A stretch of 52,851 nt of DNA from Streptomyces sp. CT34 (GCF_000805335.1 NZ_KN708638.1:7484134-7536984), one strand, 5' to 3'. Positions 41,948-50,716 are shown, counted from the stretch's first letter. Program-made: numbers and translations. The notes: generated by a model not told the origin, from the sequence alone.

Positions 41948-43321
41948 TCACTTCTCCTGCTCCCGTCGCTGGAGGACCTCCCGCAGCTCGGCCAGCAGCT
42001 CGGCGTCGGCGCTGCCGGAACCGGGCTCCGCGGCACCACCCGGGCCCACGGCGACGGGGACCCGGGCCTGCGCCAGCCGCCGGCGGATCTCGGCGATGGT
42101 CTCGTCGTCGTACGCCTGCTCCTCCTCCGCGCCGGGGACGTGCTCGTAGTCCTCGGCGGCCCGGAAGCCGACCGTCCGCTCGATGGCCTGGGCGATCAGC
42201 CAGGTCACGCCGAAGGAGAAGGCCGCGCACACCAGCGCGCCGACGGCCTGGCGCCACAGCAGGTCGATGCCACCGCCGTGGAACAGGCCCTTCTTGCCGC
42301 TCATCTGGAGGGTGGCGAACAGGCCGATACCCAGGACGCCGACGATGCCGCCCCAGCCGTGCACGCCCACCACGTCGAGGGTGTCGTCGTAGCGCAGCTT
42401 GTACTTGACGTTGATCGCGAAGGCGCAGACCACGCCCGCGACAAAGCCGATCACCAGGGCGCCGATCGGGGAGACCTCACCACAGGCCGGGGTGATGGCG
42501 ACCATGCCCGCGACGGCCGCCGAAGCCACCCCGAGCATCTCGACGTGTCCGAGCCGCCACTTCTCGATCAGCGGCCAGCCGACCATCGCGCCGCAGGCCG
42601 CGAGCTGGGTGTTGAGGAAGGCCATCGGGGCGCTGCCACCGGATTGCAGCGCGGAGCCGGCGTTGAAGCCGAACCAGCCGAACCACAGCAGCGCGAGACC
42701 GATCACGACCAGCGGCAGGTTGTGCGGCCGGATGGTCTCTCGCTCGAAGTCCTTGCGCTTGCGGACCACGATCGCCACCGCGAGGCCGGCCGCACCGGAG
42801 TTGATCTCCACCGGCATACCACCGGCGAAGTCCAGCGCGCCGAGGTGGGCGGTGACCCAGCCGTCGGGCGCGAACACCCAGTGCGCCATCGGGACGTAGA
42901 CGAAGAGGGTCCACGCCAGGACGAACCACAGCCAGCCGCGCATGGTCGCGCGACCGGCGATGGAGCCGCTGATCAGGGCCACGGTGATGATGGCGAAGGC
43001 CATCTGGAAGCCGGAGAAGATGACGGTGGGGATGGAGCCGTTCAGGCTGGTCATCCCGATGTCGTGCATCATCCAGTGCGCAGGGGAGCCGATCAGGCCC
43101 CAGCCGCCGACGTCCTTGCCGAAGGCCAGGCTGTATCCGATGGCCAGCCAGAGGAGGGTGACCAGGGCCAGGCAGACGAAGCTCATCTTGAGCATGACCA
43201 GCACATGCTTGGTCTTGACCATGCCGCCGTAGAAGAAGGCAAGGCCGGGCGTCATCAACAGCACCATGGCGGTACTCGCCATGAGCCACGCGGTGTTGCC
43301 CGTATCGAGAGTGGTAGACAT
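41948..43321 (-). CDS. ammonium transporter (Amt), first of a tandem pair
   Basis: 457 residues and closely related to its neighbour, with the same order of blocks: AMVLLMTPGLAFFYGGMV, YVPMAHWVFAPDGW, and DTLDVVGVHGWGG with the conserved pore His. The first twin-His is again Glu (GGMPVEINSGAAGL). The extended C-terminal tail (about 395-457) ends in a charged helix LLAELREVLQRREQEK. The ATG at 43321 with GGAAAGA upstream is preferred to longer frames, which would read Arg/Cys/His-rich leader sequence. Likely a gene duplication. Confidence 0.93.
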   Translation of the reverse strand: MSTTLDTGNTAWLMASTAMVLLMTPGLAFFYGGMVKTKHVLVMLKMSFVCLALVTLLWLAIGYSLAFGKDVGGWGLIGSPAHWMMHDIGMTSLNGSIPTVIFSGFQMAFAIITVALISGSIAGRATMRGWLWFVLAWTLFVYVPMAHWVFAPDGWVTAHLGALDFAGGMPVEINSGAAGLAVAIVVRKRKDFERETIRPHNLPLVVIGLALLWFGWFGFNAGSALQSGGSAPMAFLNTQLAACGAMVGWPLIEKWRLGHVEMLGVASAAVAGMVAITPACGEVSPIGALVIGFVAGVVCAFAINVKYKLRYDDTLDVVGVHGWGGIVGVLGIGLFATLQMSGKKGLFHGGGIDLLWRQAVGALVCAAFSFGVTWLIAQAIERTVGFRAAEDYEHVPGAEEEQAYDDETIAEIRRRLAQARVPVAVGPGGAAEPGSGSADAELLAELREVLQRREQEK

Positions 43322-43416
43322 CCGAGTCTTTCCGGGTAGGGGCGCCGTGCTGATCGGCACGGTGGCGGTCAGGCAGTGGGAGCGGGGTGGGCTGGGTGTT
43401 GCGGGTCGGCACGCGC

Positions 43417-43486
43417 GCATCACGAGGCGCGCATCACGGCATGTGCATGACGACGTGCGCATGACGATGTGTGCATCACCAGGGGC
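43417..43486 (-). repeat. five tandem 14-bp repeats in the amt leader
   Basis: Units start at 43417, 43431, 43445, 43459 and 43473: GCATCACGAGGCGC, GCATCACGGCATGT, GCATGACGACGTGC, GCATGACGATGTGT, GCATCACCAGGGGC. The first eight bases are best conserved (GCATSACG). The array lies 96-165 bp upstream of the first amt start. It may bind a regulator or be part of an RNA leader. Confidence 0.7.
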
Positions 43487-44072
43487 GGTACGCCGATCGG
43501 AGCCGGCGTACGGCATCAGGCACCGGCGGACGGGCGCGGTAAGCGTGGGGGAGTGGGGGCCGATACGGCCGCGTGCGTGAGATCCCGGCCCCGGCCCACG
43601 GTGACGGTGCGGAATGCGGGCTCCGGATGCCCCTGGCCGGATCGGGGAGCCGGTCTCATCTCTCGATCTCCAGTGGAGCGAGATTCATGGCGGCGCTCCT
43701 TCTGCGGGCGCGGGGACGTCCGCCCGTCGGAGCGTGCGGCACCCTGGCAATGTATTCCGTAATGCGGAAAATTGGTTCCGTTTGGAATGCAATGTAAGGG
43801 TGGCCAGCGGGTTCGTCAACGTATGGCTGAAGGGCTTGGGCTTTTCTTTATCTGTGGCCGCAAGCGAAAGTGGGCTGACGAACGGTCAGTTGAGGGGGAT
43901 CGGCGGTTGCAGGCTGGTGGGTCCGGGGGGATCTGCCCGCCCTGTCGACAAACGCCGGGATAGTGAATGAATCGCGAGTATTGTGCCCGGTTCGGATTCT
44001 TCCTGACCTGACCGACCACAAGATCGCCTAGACGGTCACGGCCACAGCCACGCCACGGCCACAGCACCGGCT
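43487..44072. other. long spacer upstream of amt
   Basis: Between the repeats and the NlpC/P60 gene there is no gene with coding bias. On the minus strand a 10-codon ORF (ATG near 43688, MNLAPLEIER, stop TGA) precedes the repeats; without a known family I do not call it. The region 43745-43800 is AT-rich and contains the palindromes listed separately. Confidence 0.35.
43755..43787. promoter_or_regulatory. paired TTCCG inverted repeats (candidate operator)
   Basis: TTCCG-TAATG-CGGAA (43755-43769) is a perfect palindrome. TTCC-GTTT-GGAA (43776-43787) follows with centres about 20 bp apart. The TTCCGnnnnnCGGAA form recalls IclR-type operators such as those of allantoin or glyoxylate regulators. 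About 430 bp upstream of amt in an AT-rich patch, it probably marks the amt promoter. GlnR-type boxes were not evident. Confidence 0.45.
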
Positions 44073-45149
44073 CTACAGCCGCTTGGCGTTGCGCAGCAGC
44101 TGTGCGTAGAAGCCGTTCCCGTCGAGCCGTGAGACCCCGCCCTTGTCGCCGATCGTGGGCCCGTTGACTTCCTTGCGGCTGGAGATGAACACCTTGTGGC
44201 CCTCGGTGTCAGGTCCCAGGTACAGGCCGACGTGGTCGAGGCGGTTGCCGGTGTGGTGGTCCATCTTGAAGAAGACCAGGTCTCCGGGCTGGAGTACGTC
44301 GATGTTCTTCGGCCGCTCGTACCAGGGGGCGGGGCCGGACAGCGGGATGATCTCGGCGCCGAGGTCCGAGCGGCCCATGCCGTTGGCGGTGCGGGGCAGC
44401 CCGTTGCCCTTGTTGTCGGCGGAGGCCAGCGGGTAGCGGGCCCGGTAGCCGAAGACCATCCGCATGAAGCCGGAGCAGTCGACGGCGCGGTAGCGGGCCG
44501 CCTCGGGCTGCTTGGTGGTGCCGTCGCGGAAGGTGTAGCGGACGCCCAAGTAGTCGAAGAAGTCGGACTGTTCGAGCAGCGGTGTGCCGCGGTGCTTGGC
44601 CAGGTCCGGGTTGACCGGGCCGAACTTGGCGTCGCCCGCGTACGTGGTGCCCGAGCCGTCCTTCTTGTCCGGCGCCCCGCTGACGTACTGGAAGGCGATG
44701 GCGAAGAGATCGTCCTCCCGGCTGCCGTAGTACTTCTTGAACCAGTCCTGGAACCACTGCTCCTTCTCGGCCCCCGCACGCCATGGCTCGGGCATCAGAC
44801 GCGCCCAGTCCTCGGTGACCACTCGGGTCGCGGTGTTCTCGGCTTCGCTGAAGGTGCGCGAGGGGCCCCTGAGCGTGGCGGTGCGCGACCTGTCCGTGAA
44901 GGTGGCCAGGACCTGGCCCTGCTCGCCGCGCAGCACCGTGCGGTCGGGGTTCTTCAGGCGTTCCCAGCTCTGCCTGCCGTCCTGTCGGCCGGAGCCGGAC
45001 CCCGGGAGCGGGCTGTCGGTGACGGCCTGGGGCCGGGGCGCCTTGTCCCCTTCGTCCTTGCGTAGTTCCACGGTGAGGTACGCGCTGCCTCCCAGCAGGG
45101 CGAGGACGGTCAGGGCGTGCAGGAAGGGGCGCTTGTTGTGGGGAGACAT
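44073..45149 (-). CDS. NlpC/P60-family cell-wall or polyglutamate hydrolase
   Basis: 358 residues. A signal anchor (LHALTVLALLGGSAYLTVEL) is followed by an extracytoplasmic region and a C-terminal NlpC/P60 domain: catalytic Cys in YRAVDCSGFMRMVFGY, VLQPGDLVFFKMD, and catalytic His in LDHVGLYLGPD. NlpC/P60 enzymes cleave gamma-D-glutamyl bonds, including poly-gamma-glutamate in Bacillus PgdS. The position just behind pgsC suggests chain release or trimming. The Shine-Dalgarno is weak (GGAG 12 bases before the ATG). Confidence 0.88.
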   Translation of the reverse strand: MSPHNKRPFLHALTVLALLGGSAYLTVELRKDEGDKAPRPQAVTDSPLPGSGSGRQDGRQSWERLKNPDRTVLRGEQGQVLATFTDRSRTATLRGPSRTFSEAENTATRVVTEDWARLMPEPWRAGAEKEQWFQDWFKKYYGSREDDLFAIAFQYVSGAPDKKDGSGTTYAGDAKFGPVNPDLAKHRGTPLLEQSDFFDYLGVRYTFRDGTTKQPEAARYRAVDCSGFMRMVFGYRARYPLASADNKGNGLPRTANGMGRSDLGAEIIPLSGPAPWYERPKNIDVLQPGDLVFFKMDHHTGNRLDHVGLYLGPDTEGHKVFISSRKEVNGPTIGDKGGVSRLDGNGFYAQLLRNAKRL

Positions 45150-45175
45150 GGGGTGGGTGGGCTCCGTTGGCGGGG

Positions 45176-45658
45176 TCAGGCGGACGGCATGACGCCGAGC
45201 AGGATTCCGGCGGTGAGGACGACGTAGGCCATGAGCGTCACCGAGCCGGTGGCGAGCAGGGTGGGGCCCTTGGGCTGGCGCACCAGTTGGTAGGCGATCA
45301 GGCCCGGCACGATGAAGCCGAGGGTCTGGTTCGCGTACATCAGCGGGAACTCCAGGGACAGCACGATCATGACCGTGCCCTGGAGCGCGACGCCGAGCAG
45401 GACGACCGCCGCGAACAGCCGTTTGCCGTAGAGGATCACGTACCGCTGCATCAGGCGGGTGCCGATGTAGGTGAGGACCGTGACGCCGACGACCATCGCG
45501 GCGCGCTGGAGGTCTTCGACGAGGGTCAGTGCCAGCCAGCCCGGGGTGATCATGCCGCCGGGGGAGAGGTTGGTCGTCAGATAGCAGACCAGGGAGAAGA
45601 GCAGCCCGATCGCGATGCCGATCGCGGCGATCTCGGGGGTGAGGACGGAGGGGATCAA
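45176..45658 (-). CDS. pgsC: poly-gamma-glutamate biosynthesis protein PgsC/CapC
   Basis: A 160-residue membrane protein with about five TM segments. It opens with MIPSVLTPEIAAIGIAIGLL and has NLSPGGMITPGWLAL, the PgsC signature region. I chose the TTG at 45658, which overlaps the pgsB stop (TTGA) and has AGGAGA upstream. A GTG at 45685 lacks these features. PgsC forms the membrane part of the PgsBC synthase. The length is close to B. subtilis PgsC. Confidence 0.9.
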   Translation of the reverse strand: MIPSVLTPEIAAIGIAIGLLFSLVCYLTTNLSPGGMITPGWLALTLVEDLQRAAMVVGVTVLTYIGTRLMQRYVILYGKRLFAAVVLLGVALQGTVMIVLSLEFPLMYANQTLGFIVPGLIAYQLVRQPKGPTLLATGSVTLMAYVVLTAGILLGVMPSA

Positions 45659-47187
45659 CGGTGCTGCTCTCCTGGGTTGTGCCACTGCTGAGAGGTGTCG
45701 GTGGGGCGCACGGGCGGGACGCGGGGCTCGAACGGGCCCCGGGCACCGGCCGGTTCGGGCGATCCGGCCCGGCCCGGAGGCCGGCCTTCGGGCCGCCGGG
45801 CGGCGGTGGGGTCCGGATACGGGGACTCCGCGGTGCGTGGCGCCGGCACGGGTGCGTACGACGCGGCGTACCGCGCCTCATGTGCCTGGGGATACTGCTG
45901 GTAGGGGTCGAGGTGCGGCGCGTACCGCGGCGGCGTCCCGTCGTGCGGGGGCGCGTCCGCGGGGGCGTCTGCGGGGGCGCCCGCGGGGGTGCGGGCGGCG
46001 GTGCTCTCGTCCGGTGTGAGTTCCGCGAGGTGCTCCAGGAGCAGCTCACCCTGGCCGTGGATGTTGCCGACGGCGACGAGTGAGGAGTCCGGGCCGAGCC
46101 GGCCGAGCAACTGGCCCATGAACTCCTCGGGTTCACGCCGGTCGCCGCCGAGGTCGACGGCGCGGTCGCGGAAGGCGGCCGGGATCGCGTCGATGGCGGA
46201 CTTGGCCGGGTGGCCGATGACGAAGACGTGCTCCGGGTCGAGGTCGGGGATGAGCTCGCCCATCTGGCCGTTGCGTTCGACGCGGTCCGGGCGGCAGTTG
46301 ATGACGACGTTCAGGGGGCGGTGGATGGCACCGAGGTCGAGCAGCTGGTTGATGTTCATCAGCGTCGACTCGGGATCGTTGGCCGCGAAGACGTTGGCGA
46401 AGCGGAGTTTCTTCCGCTCGTGTGTGACGTACCGCTCCACGGAGAGGACGCCGGGGTCCGGCGGGGCGTCGTACATGCCCTGGAGCGCGGTTTCGCGGTC
46501 GACGCCCAGGAGTTCGGCGACGACGAGCGCGATGGCGACGTTCTCCTTGAAGGTGAACCAGCTGAAGCCGCGCAGCTCCTCGTCGCTGACCATCGCCGGG
46601 TCGGCGTAGACCAGTTGGCAGTTCCTTGCGTCCGCCTCCTCCTGGAGGATGTGGAACCGGTCCTTCTCCGCGGTCACGCAGATACCGTTCTCGGGCATCG
46701 AGCGGCACAGGGAGCGCGCCACGTCGTCGAGGGTCGGGCCCATTTCGGCGAGGTGGTCCTCGCGGACGTTGCACAGCACGCCGATCGTGGAGCGGATCAG
46801 CTTGGACTGGTTGATCTCCTGGAGCGCGGGCATCACGGCCATGCACTCGATGACCAGCGCGTCCGGGCGGTAGGCGGCGGCGCGGCGCACGATGCCGATC
46901 TGCTCGACGACATTGGCGATGCCGAACTTGCGGTAGACGGGTTCCTCGGTGGCGTCCGGGTGGATGAACCGGGCGGCGGTGCCGGTGGTCTTGGCGACGG
47001 TGACGAGGTCGCCGCCGCGCAGCGCGCCCGCGCACAGGCGGGTGATGGAGCTCTTGCCGCGGATGCCGTTGACGAGCACCCGGGCCGGTATGCGATCGAG
47101 GTTGCGGAAGTGTCGCCGCTGTTCGATCACTCCGGCGACCAGCAGTACGGCACCGCACGCCACGAGCACGGTGTAGAGGAAGAGCAC
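45655..47187 (-). CDS. pgsB: poly-gamma-glutamate synthase PgsB/CapB
   Basis: 510 residues. The N-terminal membrane helix (MLFLYTVLVACGAVLLVAG) is followed by the Mur-ligase-like ATP site VNGIRGKSSITRL (near 39), then KTTGTAARFIHPDA, VIECMAVMPALQEINQSKLI and FAANDPESTLMNINQL. This is the full PgsB core (about 1-395). A Pro/Ala/Tyr-rich tail of about 115 residues (repeats of APADAP) is extra compared with Bacillus PgsB. GTG start, 3 bp after the sensor stop. Polymerises glutamate through gamma-amide bonds using ATP. Confidence 0.93.
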   Translation of the reverse strand: MLFLYTVLVACGAVLLVAGVIEQRRHFRNLDRIPARVLVNGIRGKSSITRLCAGALRGGDLVTVAKTTGTAARFIHPDATEEPVYRKFGIANVVEQIGIVRRAAAYRPDALVIECMAVMPALQEINQSKLIRSTIGVLCNVREDHLAEMGPTLDDVARSLCRSMPENGICVTAEKDRFHILQEEADARNCQLVYADPAMVSDEELRGFSWFTFKENVAIALVVAELLGVDRETALQGMYDAPPDPGVLSVERYVTHERKKLRFANVFAANDPESTLMNINQLLDLGAIHRPLNVVINCRPDRVERNGQMGELIPDLDPEHVFVIGHPAKSAIDAIPAAFRDRAVDLGGDRREPEEFMGQLLGRLGPDSSLVAVGNIHGQGELLLEHLAELTPDESTAARTPAGAPADAPADAPPHDGTPPRYAPHLDPYQQYPQAHEARYAASYAPVPAPRTAESPYPDPTAARRPEGRPPGRAGSPEPAGARGPFEPRVPPVRPTDTSQQWHNPGEQHR

Positions 47188-47190
47188 GGG

Positions 47191-49383
47191 TTACTTGTTC
47201 CTTCCGGCCTCGGCGGGCGGGCGCGGGTCGCGGTCATGGTTGCGGTCGCGGTCGCGCGGCTGTTCCTGCAACTTCTGGCGGATCAGTTCCAGGCTGCGGA
47301 CGACGGCGCCCACCTCGTCGTGGTGACGGGGGAAGAGCACGGTTTTGCGGTCGCCGTCCGCCAGCTTCTCGGCGTGGACCGCCAAGGCGCGCAGCGGCCG
47401 TACCACGACGATGTGCAGCCAGCCCAGGCAGGCGGTCGCCGCGGTGACGCCGAGCAGACCTACCAGAACCGTGCGGTTCTGCCGGGTGTACTCGGGGATG
47501 GCGAGCCCGGCGGCGTTCTGCGAGCTGACCACCGTCCACCGCAGGTCCTTGGCCGCGCCACCGCCGGAGAACGGAGCAGCGGCGACCACGCGGACGCGAC
47601 CGCCGTCGCGCTGCACCTCGGCGTGCGTGTTCTCCTTGGCGAGCAGCGGCTTGAGATGGCCCGGCAGTTGCTGGAAGGCCCGGTAGCCCGAGTTGCCGCC
47701 GATGACACGCCCCTGGGTGTCGACGACCCGGACCTCGCCGAGTCCCTGCCGGCCGAGGAGCCCGTTGACGAAGTCGATGCGGAACTCGCCGACCACGGCG
47801 GCCCCTTGGCGGCCGGGCACCTCGGCGGTGGCAGTGATGACGGGCTTCTTGCCGCCGTGCCCGCTCACCTCGAAAGGCTTGTCCGAGGGGCCCTTGCCCG
47901 GCACGGGGTGGGGTGCCCGGCCGGCCCTGGCGAGGGTCTCGCCGTCCGGGCCGAGGACGGAGATCGACTCGTAGCGCTGGTGGTCCCGTGTCGTGCGTTC
48001 CAGGACCGTCCGCATGTCGTCGGGCGAGGTACGGTCGCCGATCAGGGCGGCGACCGCGGCCAGGTCCGCGTGGCCCTCGTTGAGAGCCCGGCGCACGCGA
48101 TCGCTGAGCGTCTCGGTCCGGGTCTTCTGATCACGGACGGTCTGGGTGGGGACGCGCACGCTGCCGTCGGCCCGGTTGAGCAGCAGCATCAGCGGCACCG
48201 ACCAGACCAGCAGCAGGACGGCACTGACGGCGAGCAGGGCGCGGGCGCCAAGTCCCTTGCGGGGCCCGGGGCCTTCGGTGTCGACGACGGGCGCGCCGCG
48301 CAGCTGGCGGCGCAGCCGTTCCAGGGCGGCGCCGATCCGCGCGGCCTCGCCGGTCCTCGGCACGGTCACCGGGCGCGCCAGGTCGCCGCGGGTGAGGCGA
48401 CGGCTCTCCAGGAACAGGCGGATGAGCGGACGTTGAACGGTGGACACCAGCAGCAGCACCGCGATGCCGCCGATGAGCAGCAGGGCACCCGCGGCGACGA
48501 GGCCGAAGGCGGGCCGGGCGAGTTGCGAGGCGTGCTCGGCGACGTGGACCTGGGTGACGACGGTGAGGCCGAGCCCGGCGGCCGTCGTGGCATCGGCCTG
48601 CCCGGCGGTGGCGAGCGAGGCGTATCCGGCGGCGGTCTGCCTGCCTTCCGCGGCTCTTCCGGTGAGGTGGCCGCTGACGCCCGGGTAGCCGCCGGAGCCC
48701 GGCTGCTTGGCGGTGATCGGGTTCTGCTTGGCCTTCTCCGCCGCGATCCGGGCGAACGAGGCGAACTCTTCGCGGTCCCGCTTGCCGTCGAGCGCACCGC
48801 GGCTGCTCAGCACGCGCCCGTCGGCGGCGATCACGCCGACCGCCCGGTTCCCGCCGAGGCTCACTCCCGGAACGTTCAGGCTGCTGGAGGCGATCAGGAG
48901 TTGCTGCGGTCTGCCCTCCCAGGACAGCAGGGCGAGCGTGACCAGACGGGTCTGGCCGTTGGGCAGGCGCACCATGCGCGGCGCGAGGCCGCCCCGGTCG
49001 GCGAGCTTGGTCCGGTCGATGGCGGTGAGCGGTACGTTCTCCCCGCGCGCGCCGAGCAGCTTGCCGGACCTGATCTCGATGACGGCGGTGCCGCGCCACT
49101 TCTGGTAGACGCTGCCGACCTTGTCCAGGACGGCGTCGGGCGACACGGGCCGCCCCTGGTTGAACAGCGTGGCGGTGCGCGTCAGATCGGTGACCGACTC
49201 GTCGAGCGAGGCACGCAGCGCCATGGCGCCGTCCTCGGCGACGTACTGCTGGGACGTGCGCACGGCCTCCGGTACGAGGGCGTTCTCGGGTTTGCCGAGC
49301 GTGAGCGCGGTGATCCCGGCGAGCGAGAGGAGCAGAGCCGACAGCGCGGCAATGGGCGGGCGTATGCCGCCTATGAGTGACAT
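47191..49383 (-). CDS. double-HAMP membrane sensor protein
   Basis: 730 residues without a kinase or output domain. It has TM1 (LSALLLSLAGITALTLG), an extracytoplasmic dCache-like region (about 35-305) and TM2 (FGLVAAGALLLIGGIAVLLL). HAMP 1 (PLIRLFLESRRLTRGDLA) and TM3 follow, then a second extracytoplasmic region (about 445-640) with TM4 and HAMP 2 (RPLRALAVHAEKLADGDRKT). It starts at ATG 49383 with CGGAGAG upstream. It is the first gene of the pgs operon, 3 bp before pgsB, so it probably couples an external signal to polyglutamate synthesis. Confidence 0.82.
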   Translation of the reverse strand: MSLIGGIRPPIAALSALLLSLAGITALTLGKPENALVPEAVRTSQQYVAEDGAMALRASLDESVTDLTRTATLFNQGRPVSPDAVLDKVGSVYQKWRGTAVIEIRSGKLLGARGENVPLTAIDRTKLADRGGLAPRMVRLPNGQTRLVTLALLSWEGRPQQLLIASSSLNVPGVSLGGNRAVGVIAADGRVLSSRGALDGKRDREEFASFARIAAEKAKQNPITAKQPGSGGYPGVSGHLTGRAAEGRQTAAGYASLATAGQADATTAAGLGLTVVTQVHVAEHASQLARPAFGLVAAGALLLIGGIAVLLLVSTVQRPLIRLFLESRRLTRGDLARPVTVPRTGEAARIGAALERLRRQLRGAPVVDTEGPGPRKGLGARALLAVSAVLLLVWSVPLMLLLNRADGSVRVPTQTVRDQKTRTETLSDRVRRALNEGHADLAAVAALIGDRTSPDDMRTVLERTTRDHQRYESISVLGPDGETLARAGRAPHPVPGKGPSDKPFEVSGHGGKKPVITATAEVPGRQGAAVVGEFRIDFVNGLLGRQGLGEVRVVDTQGRVIGGNSGYRAFQQLPGHLKPLLAKENTHAEVQRDGGRVRVVAAAPFSGGGAAKDLRWTVVSSQNAAGLAIPEYTRQNRTVLVGLLGVTAATACLGWLHIVVVRPLRALAVHAEKLADGDRKTVLFPRHHDEVGAVVRSLELIRQKLQEQPRDRDRNHDRDPRPPAEAGRNK

Positions 49384-49548
49384 GTCTGCTCTCCGGCGGA
49401 CCTTGTGCCGTCGCTTCGAGCGCGAAGCGGCCACCCGTTACTCCTTCCCTGGAAATCCCGATCACGCTGTTTGCCCTCTTTGGGGGCGTAACGCCGTAAG
49501 CGCTCTTGTGCGCCCCAGATGCGTGCGACCCGAAGAGTAAAGAAAGAG

Positions 49549-49603
49549 TTGAGCTTTCCTCAAGAAAAGTGAAGTTGATCTCTCATGTATCGCCTTAAAG
49601 GCG
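49549..49603. promoter_or_regulatory. inverted repeats in the pgs/lipoprotein divergent spacer
   Basis: TTGAG-CTTTC-CTCAA (49549-49563) and the perfect 13-bp palindrome CGCCTT-A-AAGGCG (49591-49603) lie in a 274-bp, relatively AT-rich spacer between the divergent sensor and lipoprotein genes. They may be sites for a shared regulator. For the lipoprotein, TATCTT (49642-49647) is a candidate -10, with the ATG 11 bases further on and no Shine-Dalgarno. Confidence 0.4.
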
Positions 49604-49657
49604 AACGAAAGGGACATGGGGTGAGCGGAATCAGCGCCCCGTATCTTTGGTCCGGTC

Positions 49658-50662
49658 ATGACTGTGCATCGGAAGACGCCCTCGACCATCGCCGCCTCGG
49701 CGGCCGTGCTGCTCGCCCTGCTCGCGTCGCTCGTCGCCTGCGGCTCAGGCCACTCGCGCGACCACGGGACACCTGACGGCGGGCCGGAGCCCCGGCCCGG
49801 CCGGACCTCCGCGCCGAGCGGGCCGCAGACCGTACGACTCGACCGCCGGATCGCCGAATACGCCGCCCCGTTCTCCGCGGACTCCGGGTACCGGCAGCCG
49901 CGCCCCGACGACCGGCGAGCCATCGCCGAAGCCGTCGCGCTCGTCCTCGACGGCCGGCGCGAACAGGCGGCGCAACGGCTGTCCGCCGTCGGCTACCGGC
50001 TGAGCACCCTCGTCGACGCCACGACGGGCCATACGTACGCGGAGCTGTCCGACCGCTCGACGCAGGTCCCCGCGCCGCGTGGCTGGGGTCGGGTCTACAT
50101 CGACCTGTCCGCACCGGCGCGCTGGTCGGTCCAGGTACCGCATCCCGTCGCCGACCTGGACACCGAACGGCTCGGCGCGCGCGTGCTGTTGAACTCCCCC
50201 GGAGGCGTCCTGGTGATCGCCGGCGCCCACCGCGACGCCGGACGGAACGGGGCCGCGGACGTGGCACACCGCCGGGACACCGTCTTCGACGCCGTCTGCG
50301 ACGAGCTGGCCCGGCGCGGCCTGCCCGGCATCCAGGTGCACGGCTTCGCCGACGACTCGGCACCCGAACACGACGTCATCGCCTCCCCGGGCATCGGCAA
50401 GGCGGGCCGCCCCGACGGCCGGATCCTGGCCGACGCACTCCGGGACCGAGGCTTGCGAGTGTGCCGGGCCTGGGTCCGCTCCTGCCCCCTGGAAGGCACG
50501 CAGAACATGCAGGGCCGCCGGGCAGCCGACGACCACCTCCCGTTCCTCCACGTCGAGTTCGCCAACTCCGTCCGCACGGACGGCCGGCGCGCGGCGCTGG
50601 CGGCTGCCGCGGTCAAGACACTCACCGACGGGTGGGCGGCGCGGAGCGGTGGTTCGGGGTAG
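49658..50662 (+). CDS. putative lipoprotein of unknown function
   Basis: 334 residues. The lipoprotein signal has lipobox LVAC with Cys28. A Pro/Gly linker follows, then a domain with RVYIDLSAPARWSVQVPHPV, LVIAGAHRDAGRNGAADVAH, DTVFDAVCDELARRGLPGIQ and QVHGFADDS. HPVAD and AGAHRD hold His residues that could bind metal, faintly recalling amidohydrolases acting on glutamyl compounds. I cannot name a family. Divergent from the pgs operon, it may belong to the same capsule locus. Confidence 0.7.
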   Translation: MTVHRKTPSTIAASAAVLLALLASLVACGSGHSRDHGTPDGGPEPRPGRTSAPSGPQTVRLDRRIAEYAAPFSADSGYRQPRPDDRRAIAEAVALVLDGRREQAAQRLSAVGYRLSTLVDATTGHTYAELSDRSTQVPAPRGWGRVYIDLSAPARWSVQVPHPVADLDTERLGARVLLNSPGGVLVIAGAHRDAGRNGAADVAHRRDTVFDAVCDELARRGLPGIQVHGFADDSAPEHDVIASPGIGKAGRPDGRILADALRDRGLRVCRAWVRSCPLEGTQNMQGRRAADDHLPFLHVEFANSVRTDGRRAALAAAAVKTLTDGWAARSGGSG

Positions 50663-50664
50663 CG

Positions 50665-50687
50665 GGCCATGCGGCTGCCCCATGGCC
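50665..50687. terminator. candidate terminator between lipoprotein and chitinase genes
   Basis: GGCCATG and CATGGCC pair around a 9-base loop in the 54-bp gap between convergent genes. The stem is only 7 bp and no U-run follows, so it is tentative. Confidence 0.4.
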
Positions 50688-50716
50688 GCACCCGGGCGGC
50701 GACCACACCGAAGCCC

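Noticed and set aside
40724..43339. Plus-strand frame of 871 codons across both amt genes
   Set aside because: Shadow of two conserved transporters; its sequence is His/Asp/Gly-rich and similar twice only because the amt genes are paralogous.
43417..43486. CRISPR array
   Set aside because: The repeats are 14 bp with no spacers and no cas genes nearby.
46210..49380. Plus-strand open frame of 1056 codons opposite pgsB and the sensor
   Set aside because: Antisense shadow; no motif or ribosome site, and the opposite strand has full-length recognised proteins.
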